This document shows positions 44,300-57,779 of a stretch of DNA of 64,000 nucleotides, piece by piece. Within the stretch, counting starts at the first letter, position 1; each line of letters opens with the position of its first letter. Source of the stretch: Nageia nagi (Eukaryota; Pinophyta); contig JBITNC010000001.1 of the NCBI GenBank assembly GCA_050084985.1, positions 137,950,001 through 138,014,000 on the forward strand, given 5' to 3'. A program made the translations under genes and the position numbers. The notes under the pieces were generated by a model. It did not search any database and was not told the DNA's origin. It saw only the letters and a program-made list of their open reading frames with translations.

Positions 44300-45440
44300 T
44301 AATAAAAACATAATCCACTTGTATGTTTATGAATTATGATAAGTCTTCCTCATCATATGCTGGAGGGGATTAGCATAAGAAATTACATAAGGCATGTGAT
44401 TAAGCATGTAGTGATGTAATTTCTTATCTACAAAGATAATGGTAAAATCAATATGCTTTATATAATTATACCTAACCTCATAATCGATGAGGGTACAATT
44501 ATGGTAATAGACAACTTGCTCCTTGCCTTAGTCCTTTTGAGCAAGCATGACTCCTAAAGCAAAATTGGTCATCAAAAGGTAAAAGTAGAAAGGATGACCA
44601 TCCCTAGGAGGGGTTAAGATAGGGGGGTTAGTGTTATAGTGTTTAAGATCATTGAGAGCTTTTTGGAACTTCTCATTCCACTCAAATACCATTCCCTTCT
44701 TTAAGAGCTCATTAAAGGGATGACACATGTCTAAAAGTTGAGTTATAAAGTAAAGAATGACTTGGATATTACCTTGGAGACTCTTGTAGGTATTAAGGTT
44801 ATGAGGTAAAGGCATATCGATGATAGCTTTGAGATTTTTAGGGTCAATCTCAATACCTCTCTTAGACATGATGAAACCTAAAAGCTTACATGATGTGACA
44901 TCAAAAACACATTTCTTAGGGTTCAATCTAACATTATGCTTAAGAAGATGATGAAATACCTTGCAAAGGACATTCTAATGTCCTTTGCATATCTTGGAAT
45001 TGGCTAAAATATCATCAACATAATCTTCCATGATATTGTGCATCATGTCATGAAAGATGTAAATCATGGCTCTCTGATAGGTAGCTCCAGTATTTTAAAG
45101 ATCAAAAGGTGTGACTTGATAATAATAGGTTCCCCAAGGGTTGGTGAAAGCCATTTTATGTTGATCATCAAGGTTTATCCAAATTTGGTTATAACCTAAA
45201 AAATCATCCATAAGGAACAAAATCTCATAGCCTATAATATTGTCAACTAAGATATCGATGATGGGTAGTGGGAAGTCATCCTTAGGACACACCTTGTTAA
45301 GATCATGAAAATCCATGCAAATATAGATATGACCATCGAATCAATTGATAAGAACCATATTAGAAACCCACTTGGGGTAATCAATAGATTAGATGAAGTA
45401 AGAATTCAAAATATTTTGAAGATAATCCTTGATCAAAAGA
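44300..45440 (-). pseudogene. Tat reverse transcriptase and first RNase H
   Basis: Right to left: MDFHDLNKVCPKDDFPLP (45316 down), FLMDDFLGYNQIWINLDD with the first catalytic Asp, KMAFTNPWGTYYYQVTPFDL, the active-site EDYVDDILANSK with YVDD at 45022-45011, LNPKKCVFDVTSCKLLGFIM, IDPKNLKAIIDMP, WNEKFQKALNDLK, and LLMTNFALGVMLAQKD as the start of RNase H. Stops separate the pieces but the catalytic residues remain recognisable. Confidence 0.88.
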
Positions 45441-46689
45441 GACTAGGTTAGATTAAACTTTCTAGGTTTTTGCTTAATTAGTTTGGCATAAGGATAAGTC
45501 ACGATGTTATGCATGATAACGTCAGGATATAAACTTGTCATATCATTGTAACTAAAGGAAAAGGTCTATGACACTCAATCAAGATGGACTTAGCTAAGTC
45601 ATGCTTAGACTTATTTAGAACATCACCAACATAAATGATCTTAGGATTCTGGTCATCACTAATATCAATCTCGACTAGGCCCCCTACATGCACGTGGGAC
45701 CCTTCTTTCAGTTGGTTAAGGATGATAAGATATGATTAATCATATTTGATAGGATTAAGAATGGAAGACATGAATCTAAAAAAATATGCTTCATAAAAGG
45801 ACCAACAAGAAGGAAAATAAACATCGCATGGTTAAAAGAAACTTGAAGTTGGTAGGGAGAAATTTATAGATTCAACAACAATCAAAGAGTCACCATCGAG
45901 GGGGTGACAAAAAGAATCAAGCTTGTGGATAGAAACCATATTGATATAAATAATCAAGTTTGAAGATAATGGATCATTAAATAAATCAAAGGTGATAGAA
46001 CAATTTGATGAGCCACAACTAGCAGGATGAAAATAAAGACCAATATCATGAATGTCAAGGTTGGCAAACTTCTCTTCAAGCGAGGAGGATTTGGGACCCT
46101 TAAAACCAAGGCCCCACTTTTCATGATTAGCTTGAAAATTGATTTGGAAGGCATGAACCATACCTTGCTCAAACGTACCCAACCCATAACCTTTCCATTT
46201 ACAATACTCAAAATATCATCGAATAAAGTCAATACATGATAAATAATTGACTTTAGCACAAAACCCCTCTTTTAAAGGATGGTCAAAAGGGATGGCAGAT
46301 GGAGAATCAGCACCAACATAAATAAAAAATTATTGTTTGGGACTTCATCTTAAAGGAAACATAGACCCTATAATGATGAAAGAATCCTAAGATTGATCAA
46401 AATCCTTGATTGATTTGACATTACATGATACATCCTTAATTTTATATTCCCTCAAACCAAGGTTAGCATATTGCACCCAAATAGGGTAAGGATTAAAATC
46501 ATCATCATCATCATCCTTATCCTGGGTGACATGATCAAAGGCAGATGCATGGTGCTCTTCCTCTTAAGAAGGTTGAAGTGGCATATCTAATGATTGATAA
46601 AGGTCACGAGGTGGGGGGACTTGATTATAGGAATAAGGTTGAGTGAGCTTAGCTTGAGGCTTCTTGATCTAAGGCATCAAACCCAATGA

Positions 46690-47520
46690 CTATGATGATA
46701 AAGATGAGATGGGAGATTTACCATGTGGATGTATAGGATGATGTACATCCAATGGAGGTGATGGTGATGAAGGTTGTGACCCAAGAGATTGATTGGGAAA
46801 AGGATGTGGGGATTGAGGACCTTGTGAACTAAATGATGCTTGAGTGGGATTATTGTTCTTAAGGATAGTGATAGGAAATAAACTTAGAATAAAAAATAAA
46901 TCAAGAACTTGAATAAGGGTGTAATTACTAAAGTGGGTAGGATCCACTAGAATGTAATGAGTCTTACCACCATACAAATACTTGAAGCAACCATGTCTCA
47001 AGGAAGAGTCATCCTCCATCTCATTAATCCAAGGTTAGCCCAAAAGAATATTATATTGCATATCACCCTCAATCACATAGTAAGGCAGGGGAATTGATCT
47101 CACTTCGACCTTAATAGAAATCAAAACAACTCTAAGGTGGTACAAAAAGTATTGTTAAATGCTCTAATGGTTAAGGTAGGAGCATTCAAATAAGACATGG
47201 GGATACCAAGATTTTGAAGAGCTATTGTAGATACCACACTGATGGATTACCATTCATAAATCATGATTATCTTAACTCCTTTTCCATCTATGTATGCAAT
47301 AATGTAGATAGTTGGATGCTTCTTAGATGATCCTAGGGTATGATATACCTCATCCATGTAGAAAGTAATAGAAGGCCTCATATAATCATGAACCATCATA
47401 CAAAAGTATACAAAGGTATTAGAATATTCATTAGATAACTCAATGGTATTAAGTATATCATTCAAGGTGTCATGATGAGCCTTAGATGGTTGCAACAAGT
47501 CCCATAAGGACAACTTGGTA
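46690..47520 (-). pseudogene. Tat protease region
   Basis: Minus-strand pieces EWSISVVSTIALQNLGI-like near 47250, YNILLG followed by a stop and PWINEMEDDSSLRHGCFKYL near 47060-46970. In Tat elements ILLGRPWIH marks the end of the aspartic protease. The catalytic Asp itself is not clearly placed. The long region 45440-46690 between this and RT has other interrupted frames, including the linker usually found there. Confidence 0.65.
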
Positions 47521-47879
47521 GGAGTTAATCACAATTATTGCTCCAACTAATTTTGAATTGTAGAAGCTAGTCTATAAGGTTGCAACGAGACCTAAATATT
47601 AACTAGATGCATGGGTTGCTATGCTCTTATGTCTCTACGAGAGGTGCTCTCTCATCTCCCCTCCTTGTATGAGTGGCAACATGAACTAGCTCAATGCCCA
47701 TCATACCAACAAACATAGTGGGTAAATGATCACCATGGTACTTACTTAGTTCATGTTAGGAGCATACCATGGTAAAGGATTTTGATATACCCCTAAATCC
47801 CTATTGGGTTGAGCTTGGGGTGCTCCTATGGATATGTGACCATTGTCAATTAATCTCTGAATCATGGCTCTCAAATGTT

Positions 47880-50494
47880 GACACTTATTAGTTGCATACC
47901 CTTGTTGATAGTGGAAGGCACAAAACTCATCTCCTTATACCATTGTTGTCATACACCATTAAGTTCCTCTTATCTCAAGAAGTATAACTAGTCTTACATC
48001 TAGAAGCTTCTTCATTATGTCCTCTATAGGCTTTGCTAATCGTGTCTAATTCCTTTGTTGTTGTTTTGGTTGCCTTGGTGGTGTAAGAGGACTTGGATGA
48101 TTATTATCTTGATTACCCTATTTTCCTTAATTACCTTAGTTATATTTCCCTTGATTATATTACCCTTGGTCTTGCTGTTGGTATTGATTCCTTAGTTGAT
48201 TGTTTCTTTTTCTAGGAGGTGCTAGTTGCAAAATTGGTTGTGCTTGATTAACCACATATGTAACTTGGTTTTCTTGTGGCCTAGGTTTGGGGTTGGTTAG
48301 GGTTGCCACCATTATTGTGAGTCTTTTGATTATTATTATTATTATCCTTCTTCCTTAGCTTTATTTCACCCTCTTTATTTTTTACCTCTTCAATGATCTT
48401 TGCTTGAGCTAAGGCATCTTCAAAGGTAACGTTCCTTTGAATTTGTAGGATAGAAGACATGTGCTTATTGCAACTCCTAGAGAACAACTTGACCAACTCC
48501 TCTTGGGGAAAAATATAAGGCATGTTAATCACAATTGTCCTCTAATGACGTACATAATTTGACGTAGACTCATCATCAAATTGGGATAACTTACTCAAAT
48601 TCGTGATAGAGGCTCTCTTTCTTATGTTTAGCCCAAAGTGATCTAGAAATTGATCAACCAACTACTCAAAAGAGAAGATACTATGTTGCAACAAGTTGTT
48701 ATACCAATCTAAGGCTTGACCCACCAAAGTCATGGGAAAATTTTATAACATAAGAACATCATCATTAGCTATTATATAGCATGAATACTTGAATTGCCTT
48801 AGATGTTCTCTAGGATCCTCTTTTCCCTTAAACTTATCCATACTGGGAACCTCAAAATTGTAAGGGAAATCCTTTATAGGTACGGATGGATGGATTGGTT
48901 CATTACAAATATATCTATAAGACAACTTGGACTTGCCTTGGTTATTAAGCCTTTACTCCATCTCTTGCAACCTTTTAAGAATCTCATCATGAAGGGTAGT
49001 TGGAGGAAAAGAACAAAAAATTTGATAGCTTGGACCTTGATAAGAATTGGTTGCTTATTATTTCCTTTGAGGTTGATAAACTTATTGAGTTGAAGCAACA
49101 CTCACTCATTATTTATGGTGGGGTTGAGCTACAAACCCTTATGCCACTTGGTTATGCAAACCTTGAGGAGGAAATTGAGCTAGTCCAAAAGATGAATCTT
49201 GAATTTGTTGAAAAGATTTGAAATATTTTTTGCATAGGGGTAATCCCTCTTGGTTTATAACCAACATATGCTTGTATATGATTTGGATTTTGAGAGTTAG
49301 CATATGTAGGTATAAAAACTTGAGAAGATGGAGGAGCTTGAGATACAACATTAATGTGCACCCTACGTTGAGGAACTTTGGGTAGCACATATAATGGAAT
49401 GATTTCTTAAGGATTAGGATTAATCATGTTGCTAGGTGTTATAGGCTCTTGTTGATAGGATAAATAAGGTTGATCAACCATAGAAACTTGGGGAGGGTTG
49501 CAACCCTCGAGACTTGTGAATTGATATATACCTCTTGCTCTTGATAGTGTTTACAAGTTTTGCAAATCATTTGGCCTTTTGGAGCCTATACCACTCTTCA
49601 AATATATGGGCTCTCTACTCATCATCATGATGGGGAGCACTTGATGGTCTCAAAGTGGGGGGTTCAACTTGTGGACAAGAAGATTGGACCAAAAGGGTCC
49701 ACATGAGAAATCAATGTAGCTTGAGGTAAGATTGATGAAACTTGTTGATCATGGTTAGGAGGCCAAGGAGGAAGAATAGAAGTAGATCGATCTCTTCTCT
49801 CCATCTCATCCTGAAATATAAGCTTATAGGCCTTCATTTCACATAATCCAATAGCAAGAGAATTGGGAGGTTTGTGTGGTGGATGATCAATGGAGGAAGA
49901 TGGAACATAGAGACATGATCATAATGGTAAATGACATTATAAGGATCAAGGAGGGCATATTTTTAGATTATGGATTGAAGTTACCTTAGTGAAAACATGG
50001 GGTAAGGAAGGAGGAGGCGAGGATTGTGACACCCTTATCTCTTCTTTTAAGGGAGGTGGGGGATTGAACAAAGGTTGGCTTTCAATATTAGCAACACGGG
50101 GAGATGAAGGCCTAAAACCCAAAGGTTGTTTAACCTTAAACTAATGAAAAAGATCTTATATATGAGGATCACTCAAGAAGAGTTCCTCTTCAATAGGAGG
50201 GTCATCATGGATGGCTTCCATATGATGTGGAGAGGTAGCATCACCATACAAGGGATTCTAACATACACTTGCTTGCAATTCTTTGTAAAATTATGTATCC
50301 TCTTGATGGGATGGGATGGAAGCATGTTTAAGTGGAGAATATGGTACATGAAATGGTTAAGAGACATGAAATAAAAGTGGTTGGGACACATGAGGTGAAG
50401 GTGATTGAGAAGAAAGGTTGGATTGTGAGGACCTAGTTTGCCTAGCCCTAAATTGTGCACTAGTCTCCATTAAATTATGGGATTCACCTTCCAT
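47880..50494 (-). pseudogene. Tat gag
   Basis: Start codon at 50494 (MEGESHNLMETSAQFRARQT). A long Pro/Ser-rich N-terminal region with several stops follows. The gag domain has YNFEVPSMDKFKGKEDPREH (about 48870-48810), LRQFKYSCYI, GQALDWYNNLLQHSIFSF, FSRSCNKHMSSILQIQRNV and TFEDALAQAKIIEEV (48430 on). A zinc-binding CAFHYQQGYATNKCQ segment lies near 47930-47885. This order is typical of Tat gag, which forms the particle. Confidence 0.82.
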
Positions 50495-50542
50495 ACTAAG
50501 AACATAAATAATGACTTAAAAAAATAACATGGCATAAAAAAA

Positions 50543-50560
50543 TATGTCCCAATGGTGCCA
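50543..50560 (-). promoter_or_regulatory. Tat primer-binding site
   Basis: Minus strand TGGCACCATTGGGACATA, a changed form of the TGGCGCCGTTG-type sites common in Tat and Athila elements. Six bases separate it from the LTR end. Confidence 0.65.
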
Positions 50561-50566
50561 CACAAG

Positions 50567-52963
50567 TGAAATAAAATAAAGACAAAGCCTAAAATTTTAT
50601 TATGATCTTATTTTAATAGACTTAAGACTAAAACACACAACCCCTAGAATGATCTTTTCAAGACATCAATTCTACATGCAATATAGCAATAGTGTGAAAG
50701 ATAGCAATAGTGATTATCTTATCTAGTTACTTTTTATTCAATTAGGATAATTATCTTGTTAATGAGATTGATTTTATGATAAATTGACCTATTGATTAGT
50801 TTTCCTATATGAACTTAGTCAAGCGATTTTGGGTAAGGCTTGATCTTTAGGGGTGTGAATCATTTTCCAAGGATACTCAAGTACCTCTAGTTATGCACAT
50901 CATCAATAGAGGGTGGTCCCACCTTGGTGATGAAATCCAAGTGTGGCTTAGGCCATGGTGATGAAATCCATGTGCCTTAGATACTCCCTAGGCTTGTGAG
51001 GGACTTTAATGTAAGTATGATAAAGTAAATATGAGATGTAACTATATGTATGCAAGATGCAACTAATCTTTTCAATATTTATCTTATATTTTTTAAAGTA
51101 AAGAATAAAATGATTTCAAAAATAAAACACTCCCACCCAAGGATGATTTTTATTTCACTACTGCAAGAAAGAGAGTAAAATGAATTTTTCCTTTTTGATT
51201 TTCTTTTCTTTTCACTAGCAAAATAAAGCAAAGCAATAGCCCTAGGATGCACACAACACATAAATCCTAGTATAAAGCATGACAAAAGAGGAATACAGGC
51301 CTAGGGGGCTCCTGCTCCAAGCTCTTATCAACTATAATACATGTGATACATACTTTGATCCTAGTTAACATGCTACAAATTGGCTAGCAATACCAACCAT
51401 TGAATTGCTCAAACAACTAGCCAGTCGATCATAATGGTACCCAAAGAATTTTAAAATTTGAATTTAAGAGTGCTAAAAATAAAGCATTAAGTGTACAACC
51501 CAGCAAATTAAATGTTGGTAGTGGATTTTTGCCACCTAGTTACAAGGACAAAAAGCTATGAAACTTGCCAAATAATTAAATAAACTAGTTAATACCTAAG
51601 TATAATCCTAGTCAATGCAAATAAAATTGATTAAAAAAGAGGATTTGAACGGGTGAAAATTAGCTAGCAATTTGTACATCCAAACCCTAATTGGTTTGTT
51701 AAGGATCAACTAGACTGTGAATCGATTTGTAGTAAATTAGTTACTATTCTGCTGACTTTCATACTTTAAGATTTTTAGGGTTTCATTTATGATTAGTTAG
51801 GAATGTTCCCTAAAAAAATTAGATTGAGATAGTATGTAGAAATATCCAAAAATATGAAAAAAATGGGTCAAATACAATAAATAAAAATAAGGAGAAAAGG
51901 ATTTAAAACTCCTTTATGATTGTAAATATCAGACCAAGGGAGGTCCACCATGATCGCTAATTTGTAGGCTTCCAAAAGGAGGGGGGAAGCTATGAATACC
52001 CCACACTTAGGGTCCCTCCCCTATTAGAAAATACCCATGCTGCAATATCTAAAATAATGCTTGAAACATGATTAGATAATGATAATTAAATGAAATGGAG
52101 GTACGATTTAGAATTTTTTCTTTTTTATGCAATACCCATAACTTCAAATAACTTGCAAAATAAGAGATAAGAGGAGAATTCTAAGTTCTAGATCCATAAT
52201 ACCCTGAAAGTATGCAAATGTAGCTAGGTAGCTTGTAAGCCTCCAAGCCTTGAATCAATAAGGCACTATAAAATAACATAATTCCTAAAATGTAAGCTAT
52301 CATAAGACCTAAATGAATTAACTAAGTATAACTAAACTATACTATTCTAGCCTAAGTCTACTAGAGACTGGCTTAGAAAATGCTAATATGCAACCATGCA
52401 CCAATATTGTAATGATAAACCCAAAAGGATATGTGATGTGAACCCTTAGATGTTCTCTCAAACTTGCAAAAATAATAAAAATAAGGATTAGTATCTCAAA
52501 AACCAAAGCCACAAGAGTTACCCAATGTTTCTTGCAAGATGAGGATAAAAATCCTCTTTTTGTTACCTTTGAAAGTGATGGGTGAAGCTCCAAATGGAAG
52601 GTATGAGGCCAAAAGCTCGAGTACATAATCTAGAGTGTGCACCATAGTAGGATGTCATGAGGTATATGTTGTGCAAAGTGAAATCTTGGTGGGAAAAGTT
52701 AATTTTGATTTGACTTTTATACAAGACTAGCTAGTGGTTTGGTTAAGGTTTTAACTTAACCAATCAGTTGATCCCCTAACAAGTGGGTTGGTTAGAGTTT
52801 AAATTGACCAAGTGATAACAAAAGGGTTAATTTACCAACATTAACTACATAAATGGGGTTGAGATGAGATGAAAGGTTGATACGACCATGATAAGCTACA
52901 GGATGAACCAAATCATCGTAAGTCACCTAAGCTAGATAAATGAATTATTTTTAGGTGTCTACA
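50567..52963 (-). repeat. Tat 5' LTR, about 2.4 kb
   Basis: On the minus strand it starts TGTAGACACCTAAAAAT at 52963 and ends ...TTTATTTCA at 50567, next to the primer site. Noncoding. The second copy was not found in the window, so its age cannot be estimated. Confidence 0.7.
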
Positions 52964-53511
52964 ATCCCAAGGTCTATTTAGCACTTAAGTGGATGGATGA
53001 GTACTTATACACATGTGCTAGCCTTAGCGAGACTCCTAAACCCCCACATTAGCCCATGATGAGACCTAACCCCCATGCATGACCCGTAGACCCATGTTAG
53101 GTATGTGTGGCACTCCAAATCCCTACATTGGCTTTTATGGCTCCGAAATACCCATGTTGGGCATGCCTGACCCCTAGGCCCCCATTTTGTACATTTTGGG
53201 TCCCTAGGAGGCTAATGTTGGATTAGAGGAGCCAGGTGATGACTCTTAGGTGAGATTCAGATCCATCGATATGTTATAAAAGGCATTAGAGCCTTATAGT
53301 TGGATATACTTGATTATTATTATATTTGTTATCATCTAAAGGCTAAGAGACTTAGCACAACTCTAAGCAAACCCATAGGTGTAGCATATAGTAGGATTAA
53401 CAAGCCAAGGGATCCTGTTAGTCTACAATTTTAGTGGAGTACCCTAGGCCATCCGATGCTATTCTAAGGTTGAGCTTCTACCTTTAGTGGTTTCCAAGAT
53501 TTGAGGAGGGC
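52964..53511 (+). mobile_element. Ty3 long LTR fragment (family A, copy 3)
   Basis: Starts ATCCCAAGGTCTATTTAGCAC and matches copy 2 from about 9933 on, including the CCCATGTTAGG repeats, GATGACTCTTAGGTGAGAT and GGATTTGAGGAGGGC, where the match stops. The left part of this LTR is missing because the Tat element begins exactly here. Confidence 0.85.
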
Positions 53512-55258
53512 ATATAAGGAGAAGGTATTTATGAGTTGATCACATTAATGAATCTAATGGAGCAAGGATGGGTTTTGACATGAGAAGGCATCTAAGGAGA
53601 AGGTACACATATAAATCTTATTTTCCTTAACTACTCTTCATATAGTTCCAATTTCTAAAGTCAAGGTAGTTTTCCATTTTACCAATACTCAAAAATTATA
53701 ACATAAAGCCAATTATCCCTCTAGGGACTAGTTCCATAGGATTAAATGTTCAATTAGGAAGGATTGGTATGATGTAAATCGATAAAAGTTTTATGAAGAT
53801 AAAAACCTTTAGAATATTAGATTTGATTGTGATCAACATCAAGATATCTCCCTAAAGAAAATAGAAAAAGTAGATGATCTAAACTCATAAAAAATAGAAG
53901 AAAGATGCTTGAAAACCAAAATACACTAAAAACCATGAAAGCGTTAGGAAAACTCTTCAAAATTTTAATGAATCAAATACCAAGATGTATGGATAAGAGA
54001 TGTGATTCTTTCTCTATACTTCTTGAGATGTCTTGATCTATCTATAAACCCTACAAGATAAATAATATTAGAGGGGAATCTCAAGATCCTAAGTCCTTGA
54101 GATCTTAGTATATTCAAGCTAAAGTGTTAACCCTCTTGATGTACTTGTAGACCCCCTTGCCCACAATCAAGAAGATAAAAGAAATTATCACAATGCTTAG
54201 ATGTATATATGTTATGATAAGCTACTCTAAATGCTTAGATATAAGATATTTATGATGATATATGATATTATGGCCAATAAATATTATCAGACAATTGGTA
54301 AGGATTAATTTATGGATAAGATGAACAATATGCTAAATTACCCATCAAAGTTCCATAAAAGTAATCTAATCATAAACTATGGTATATCAATGACACCCAC
54401 AATGATTTAACATAATAGTATATTAATTAAACCCAAAGTGTATATGTAAAGATAGATAAATATGCAATTAATAAGATTATTTTAAAACCCTATGATGAAT
54501 TAAATTCAAACCTTGAGCAATTTAAAGAACGTAATCTCAAGATAATCTAAACATAATTAAGAATACCCTAAATGATAAATCAATATGGCTATGTTAAACT
54601 ATGATAAAGAAATAAATGGGTATGCAAGATTTCACTAAAACCCTAACCTAACCCTGGTTTAATATTAGTATTAACATGCTTTTATGGCTATATGCCACTA
54701 AATATATAAATAAAAAAATATATGATTAAAGGAGGATACAATTGTCTTCAATTATGCTTCAAGAGATAATGAAAATAGCCTAAATTTATAAACCATTACC
54801 ATTAATTCATAAATAATATCATAATTAAATAAGAATACCTCAAGCTACCATAGGGCAGGGTGATATATCAAGGTTGCAAATGAATTTGTAAGATCCAACT
54901 TGAAACCCTAGCTAATTATCCATAAAAGTGATAAAAGTATGTATGTTTAAAGCTTATATTTGCATGCTTGATTTCCAAAAGTGTAAAATATCAGAAGAAG
55001 TGACAAATGATGTGAAATTTCCTATTTATAATATAACATATATGTTTTATTATCCAACTAGCTGATCAATTATCCAATTATCTATTGAATTATCTGATTA
55101 GTTTCCCATGTAAAAATGCCAAAATATCACCAAATTACTTTATTGCAAACCTATAAGAAATATTGGATCGACACAATAATGATATAATGTCAAATATGCC
55201 ATAAATAGATATAAATCATTCTATTATGATAAATATGTAATTTCAAGGTATCTACAGA
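53512..55258. other. AT-rich sequence, possibly an LTR end
   Basis: No coding signal. The right end ...CAAGGTATCTACA is, on the minus strand, TGTAGATACCTTG, like the Tat LTR start TGTAGACACCTAA, so this may be a minus-strand Tat-type LTR that truncates the next element's LTR at 55259. Its other limit is not seen. Confidence 0.35.
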
Positions 55259-55785
55259 TAGTACGTCTAGTTTAATGGGTTCTTTGAATTTATTGGCCAA
55301 CATAACATTACAATTATGAAAGAATATGGAGATAATATTGTCTCAAAATAGTATATGAATCTCCTTATCACTTTTGCAATACTCTAACCTTTAGAATAAC
55401 ATCAATGAGATTTCTCTAAAATATGCTTACAATAGTAACAACATCAAAAACCTTCAATAATAGATTATACAAGGAGAAATAACCATGAATTGGTGTCAAA
55501 CCATCTCCAATTGATTGTATAACTTCCAAAATAAATATGGGCAATTGAAATGACCTTAAACATTTAATTTCTAAATTTGGATATGCTAACATAATGGCAT
55601 TAAAATTATAGGTTATGATGTCAACATCATACCTACAACACTAGAATAACACCAATGGTGTTCTTCTCCTATTGATCTAGATCACTAGATTGATGGAGTA
55701 TGTCTGATTCCAAGCATAAAGATCCCTGACACATAAATATCTTTTCATGGATAATTAAACTTTAGAATTGATTTATTTCAGATCA
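55259..55785 (-). repeat. Ty3 3' LTR, truncated
   Basis: 527 bp that match the 5' LTR from about 60550 on. It ends GATCA at 55785, followed by a CACCTCCC stretch, the polypurine tract on the minus strand. About 180 bp are missing at the left. Confidence 0.82.
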
Positions 55786-56079
55786 CACCTCCCTAATTAG
55801 AAAAGGCATTTGGCCCATAAATTCTTAAGTATGGCGAATATAAGGAAATAGTCCCCCCAACTTGGCTTTAGCATGCCATTTAGCTTTAATAGGAAATTGG
55901 CCCTTCAACCTAACTAAACAAATTTCTTGTTCATACCTTCTAATAGTATCAACCTTATTTTATAAAATTGAATCCTCTTTAAACTCATTCATTATTTTGA
56001 AGATAAGTCATCATTTGATGGAAAAATATGATATGTTTCTCACTTTACTTTAGCCAAAATGGATGGCTCAAATAACCTT

Positions 56080-57750
56080 AAGTTCTCTATATTCACAATT
56101 GAATAAATATTCATTTAGGTATGTAGATCTAATCTAAATGAATTATCATCCACTTCTTCCATAATACAAAATGGTCCATAGCTTATAGACTTAAGATTCT
56201 TGGTAGGTCTGGTCCTTGTAACCTATCCTTACTAATATGCAACCAACCTTGATCTCCCACTTGGAACTTATGGCCAACCCTATGTTTTTCATTCCTTAAT
56301 TTGTACTTGGATTGGCTTTCTTAGAGTTTCTCTTGGAATTTCAAATGAATTTTCCTTATATTTTCAATGAAATGTTCAACTTATTTTTCATCTTTCACAG
56401 TTGAATCATCTTTATTCTTTTACTACCCAAAAATAAAATCAAAAGGTGATAGAGATAAATACCCATAATAGGTTTCAAATTGACTTTTATTTGTATATGT
56501 ATGAATTTATCTATTATAAGAATGATGAATAAATATAAGATTCTCAAACCAAGACTTTGGATGCATGCCATAATAACCCCTCAATAACTAACTAGTTAAG
56601 ATGGTAAATATTCCTACGTCGAGTAACAAAGGTATAAAAGCCATACTGATCTTGATGCCAAAGAATAGGGCAATTCAAAATCAAATGTTATTTGAGGTAA
56701 TTAAGAGGAGGGGTGAAATGAGTGTGTAGTTTGAAGAGGTTTCACAAGAGGCTTCATTGGCAATAAAGATGCAAGGTAAAGCCTACGTCAAATTTTACAA
56801 GGATAGATTCGAGAATATGACATTTTTATTCAAAGGAGGAGAAGATATGATTATTTAGTAAGTTAGTACTTAATGGTAATCTACTAGTCGAGAGGATTCC
56901 TAAATACTATGTTATTTGGTTTCTTTTTCTATGCTTGGTCTTGTTAGATTTGAATTGATAGGTATAAGTATAGGAGTGGTTTTTGAAAAGAGGCTTGAAG
57001 CATAGGCCAATGTGTATTATTTTGGTTAGTGGGTCAAGAGACCATGCTTCACTTTTGTAATAGGATGGGTTGACAGCTAGTTGTGAGTCTACTTCACTCT
57101 CATAGAATATGTAGCAAGATGGAATATTTGTAACTCTTAGCTATTTTTGTTGTTGTTCATGAATGATAAATCATGTAAAGGTTAGTGGAGATCCTTGAAA
57201 ACTCCAATATTTTTTTATTAATATTAAAAAAAATTCACCACTTCAATTTTCCCATTCATTTAAGGATGAAATGCCATTCTTCTTTTTAGCCCAATCTCCA
57301 TCTTTTTCCATAAACTAATCCAAAATTTACCCAAAAAAGGAATATTTATCCAAAACAATACAATTAGGTAAATTAAAATAAACCCACACTTGAGAAAATG
57401 AAAATTTTGGTAGCTTATTGACTTGTTATAATCTTCTTACATGGAATTATAACACATATATTACTAAATTTAATAATAATCATAAACCAATAGTCCTGTA
57501 CCTTCTTATACATAGGTAATCCACCTATAAAATCCATTGAAATATTCTCCCAAGGATGATTAGGAATTGAAAGTGGTTAATACAAACCCAATTTCCTATT
57601 TGTAGGTTTGCTAGTGTAACACATCACATACCCACTGATATACTTAGCAACTTGGTCTTGCATTTTAGATCAATATAAATACCTTTGCAAATTTGCAATT
57701 ATCTTATCAACCCCAAAATGCCTAACAATTTATGTTGTATGAGTCTCTAT
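56080..57750 (-). pseudogene. Ty3 integrase
   Basis: Minus-strand pieces: QVAKYISGYVMCYTSKPTNR near 57650-57600 (zinc region end), WENISMDFIGGLPMYKK near 57545-57500 with the first catalytic Asp, and FQVGDQGWLHISKDRLQG near 56260-56200 in the C-terminal domain. The catalytic core between them is heavily decayed and appears to contain foreign sequence at about 56560-57240. Confidence 0.75.
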
Positions 57751-57779
57751 GATCGATTGAATTCTCTCTCCTTCAAGAA

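Larger units (their letters stand above)
42144..52963 (-). mobile_element. Tat-lineage Ty3 retrotransposon, minus strand
   Basis: On the minus strand, from the right: 5' LTR (52963 to 50567), primer site, gag, protease, RT, RNase H, a second RNase H, integrase and 3' untranslated sequence. The LTR starts TGTAGACACC. The extra RNase H after the normal pol order, the primer site related to TGGCGCCGTTG and the LTR start are known features of the Tat lineage. Coding parts are interrupted many times. The left part of the element continues beyond copia-2 (before 33951), and its 3' LTR is not identified. Confidence 0.82.

Noticed and set aside
48803-49221. Plus-strand frames in the Tat gag region
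   Set aside because: The conserved gag motifs are on the minus strand; these are shadows.
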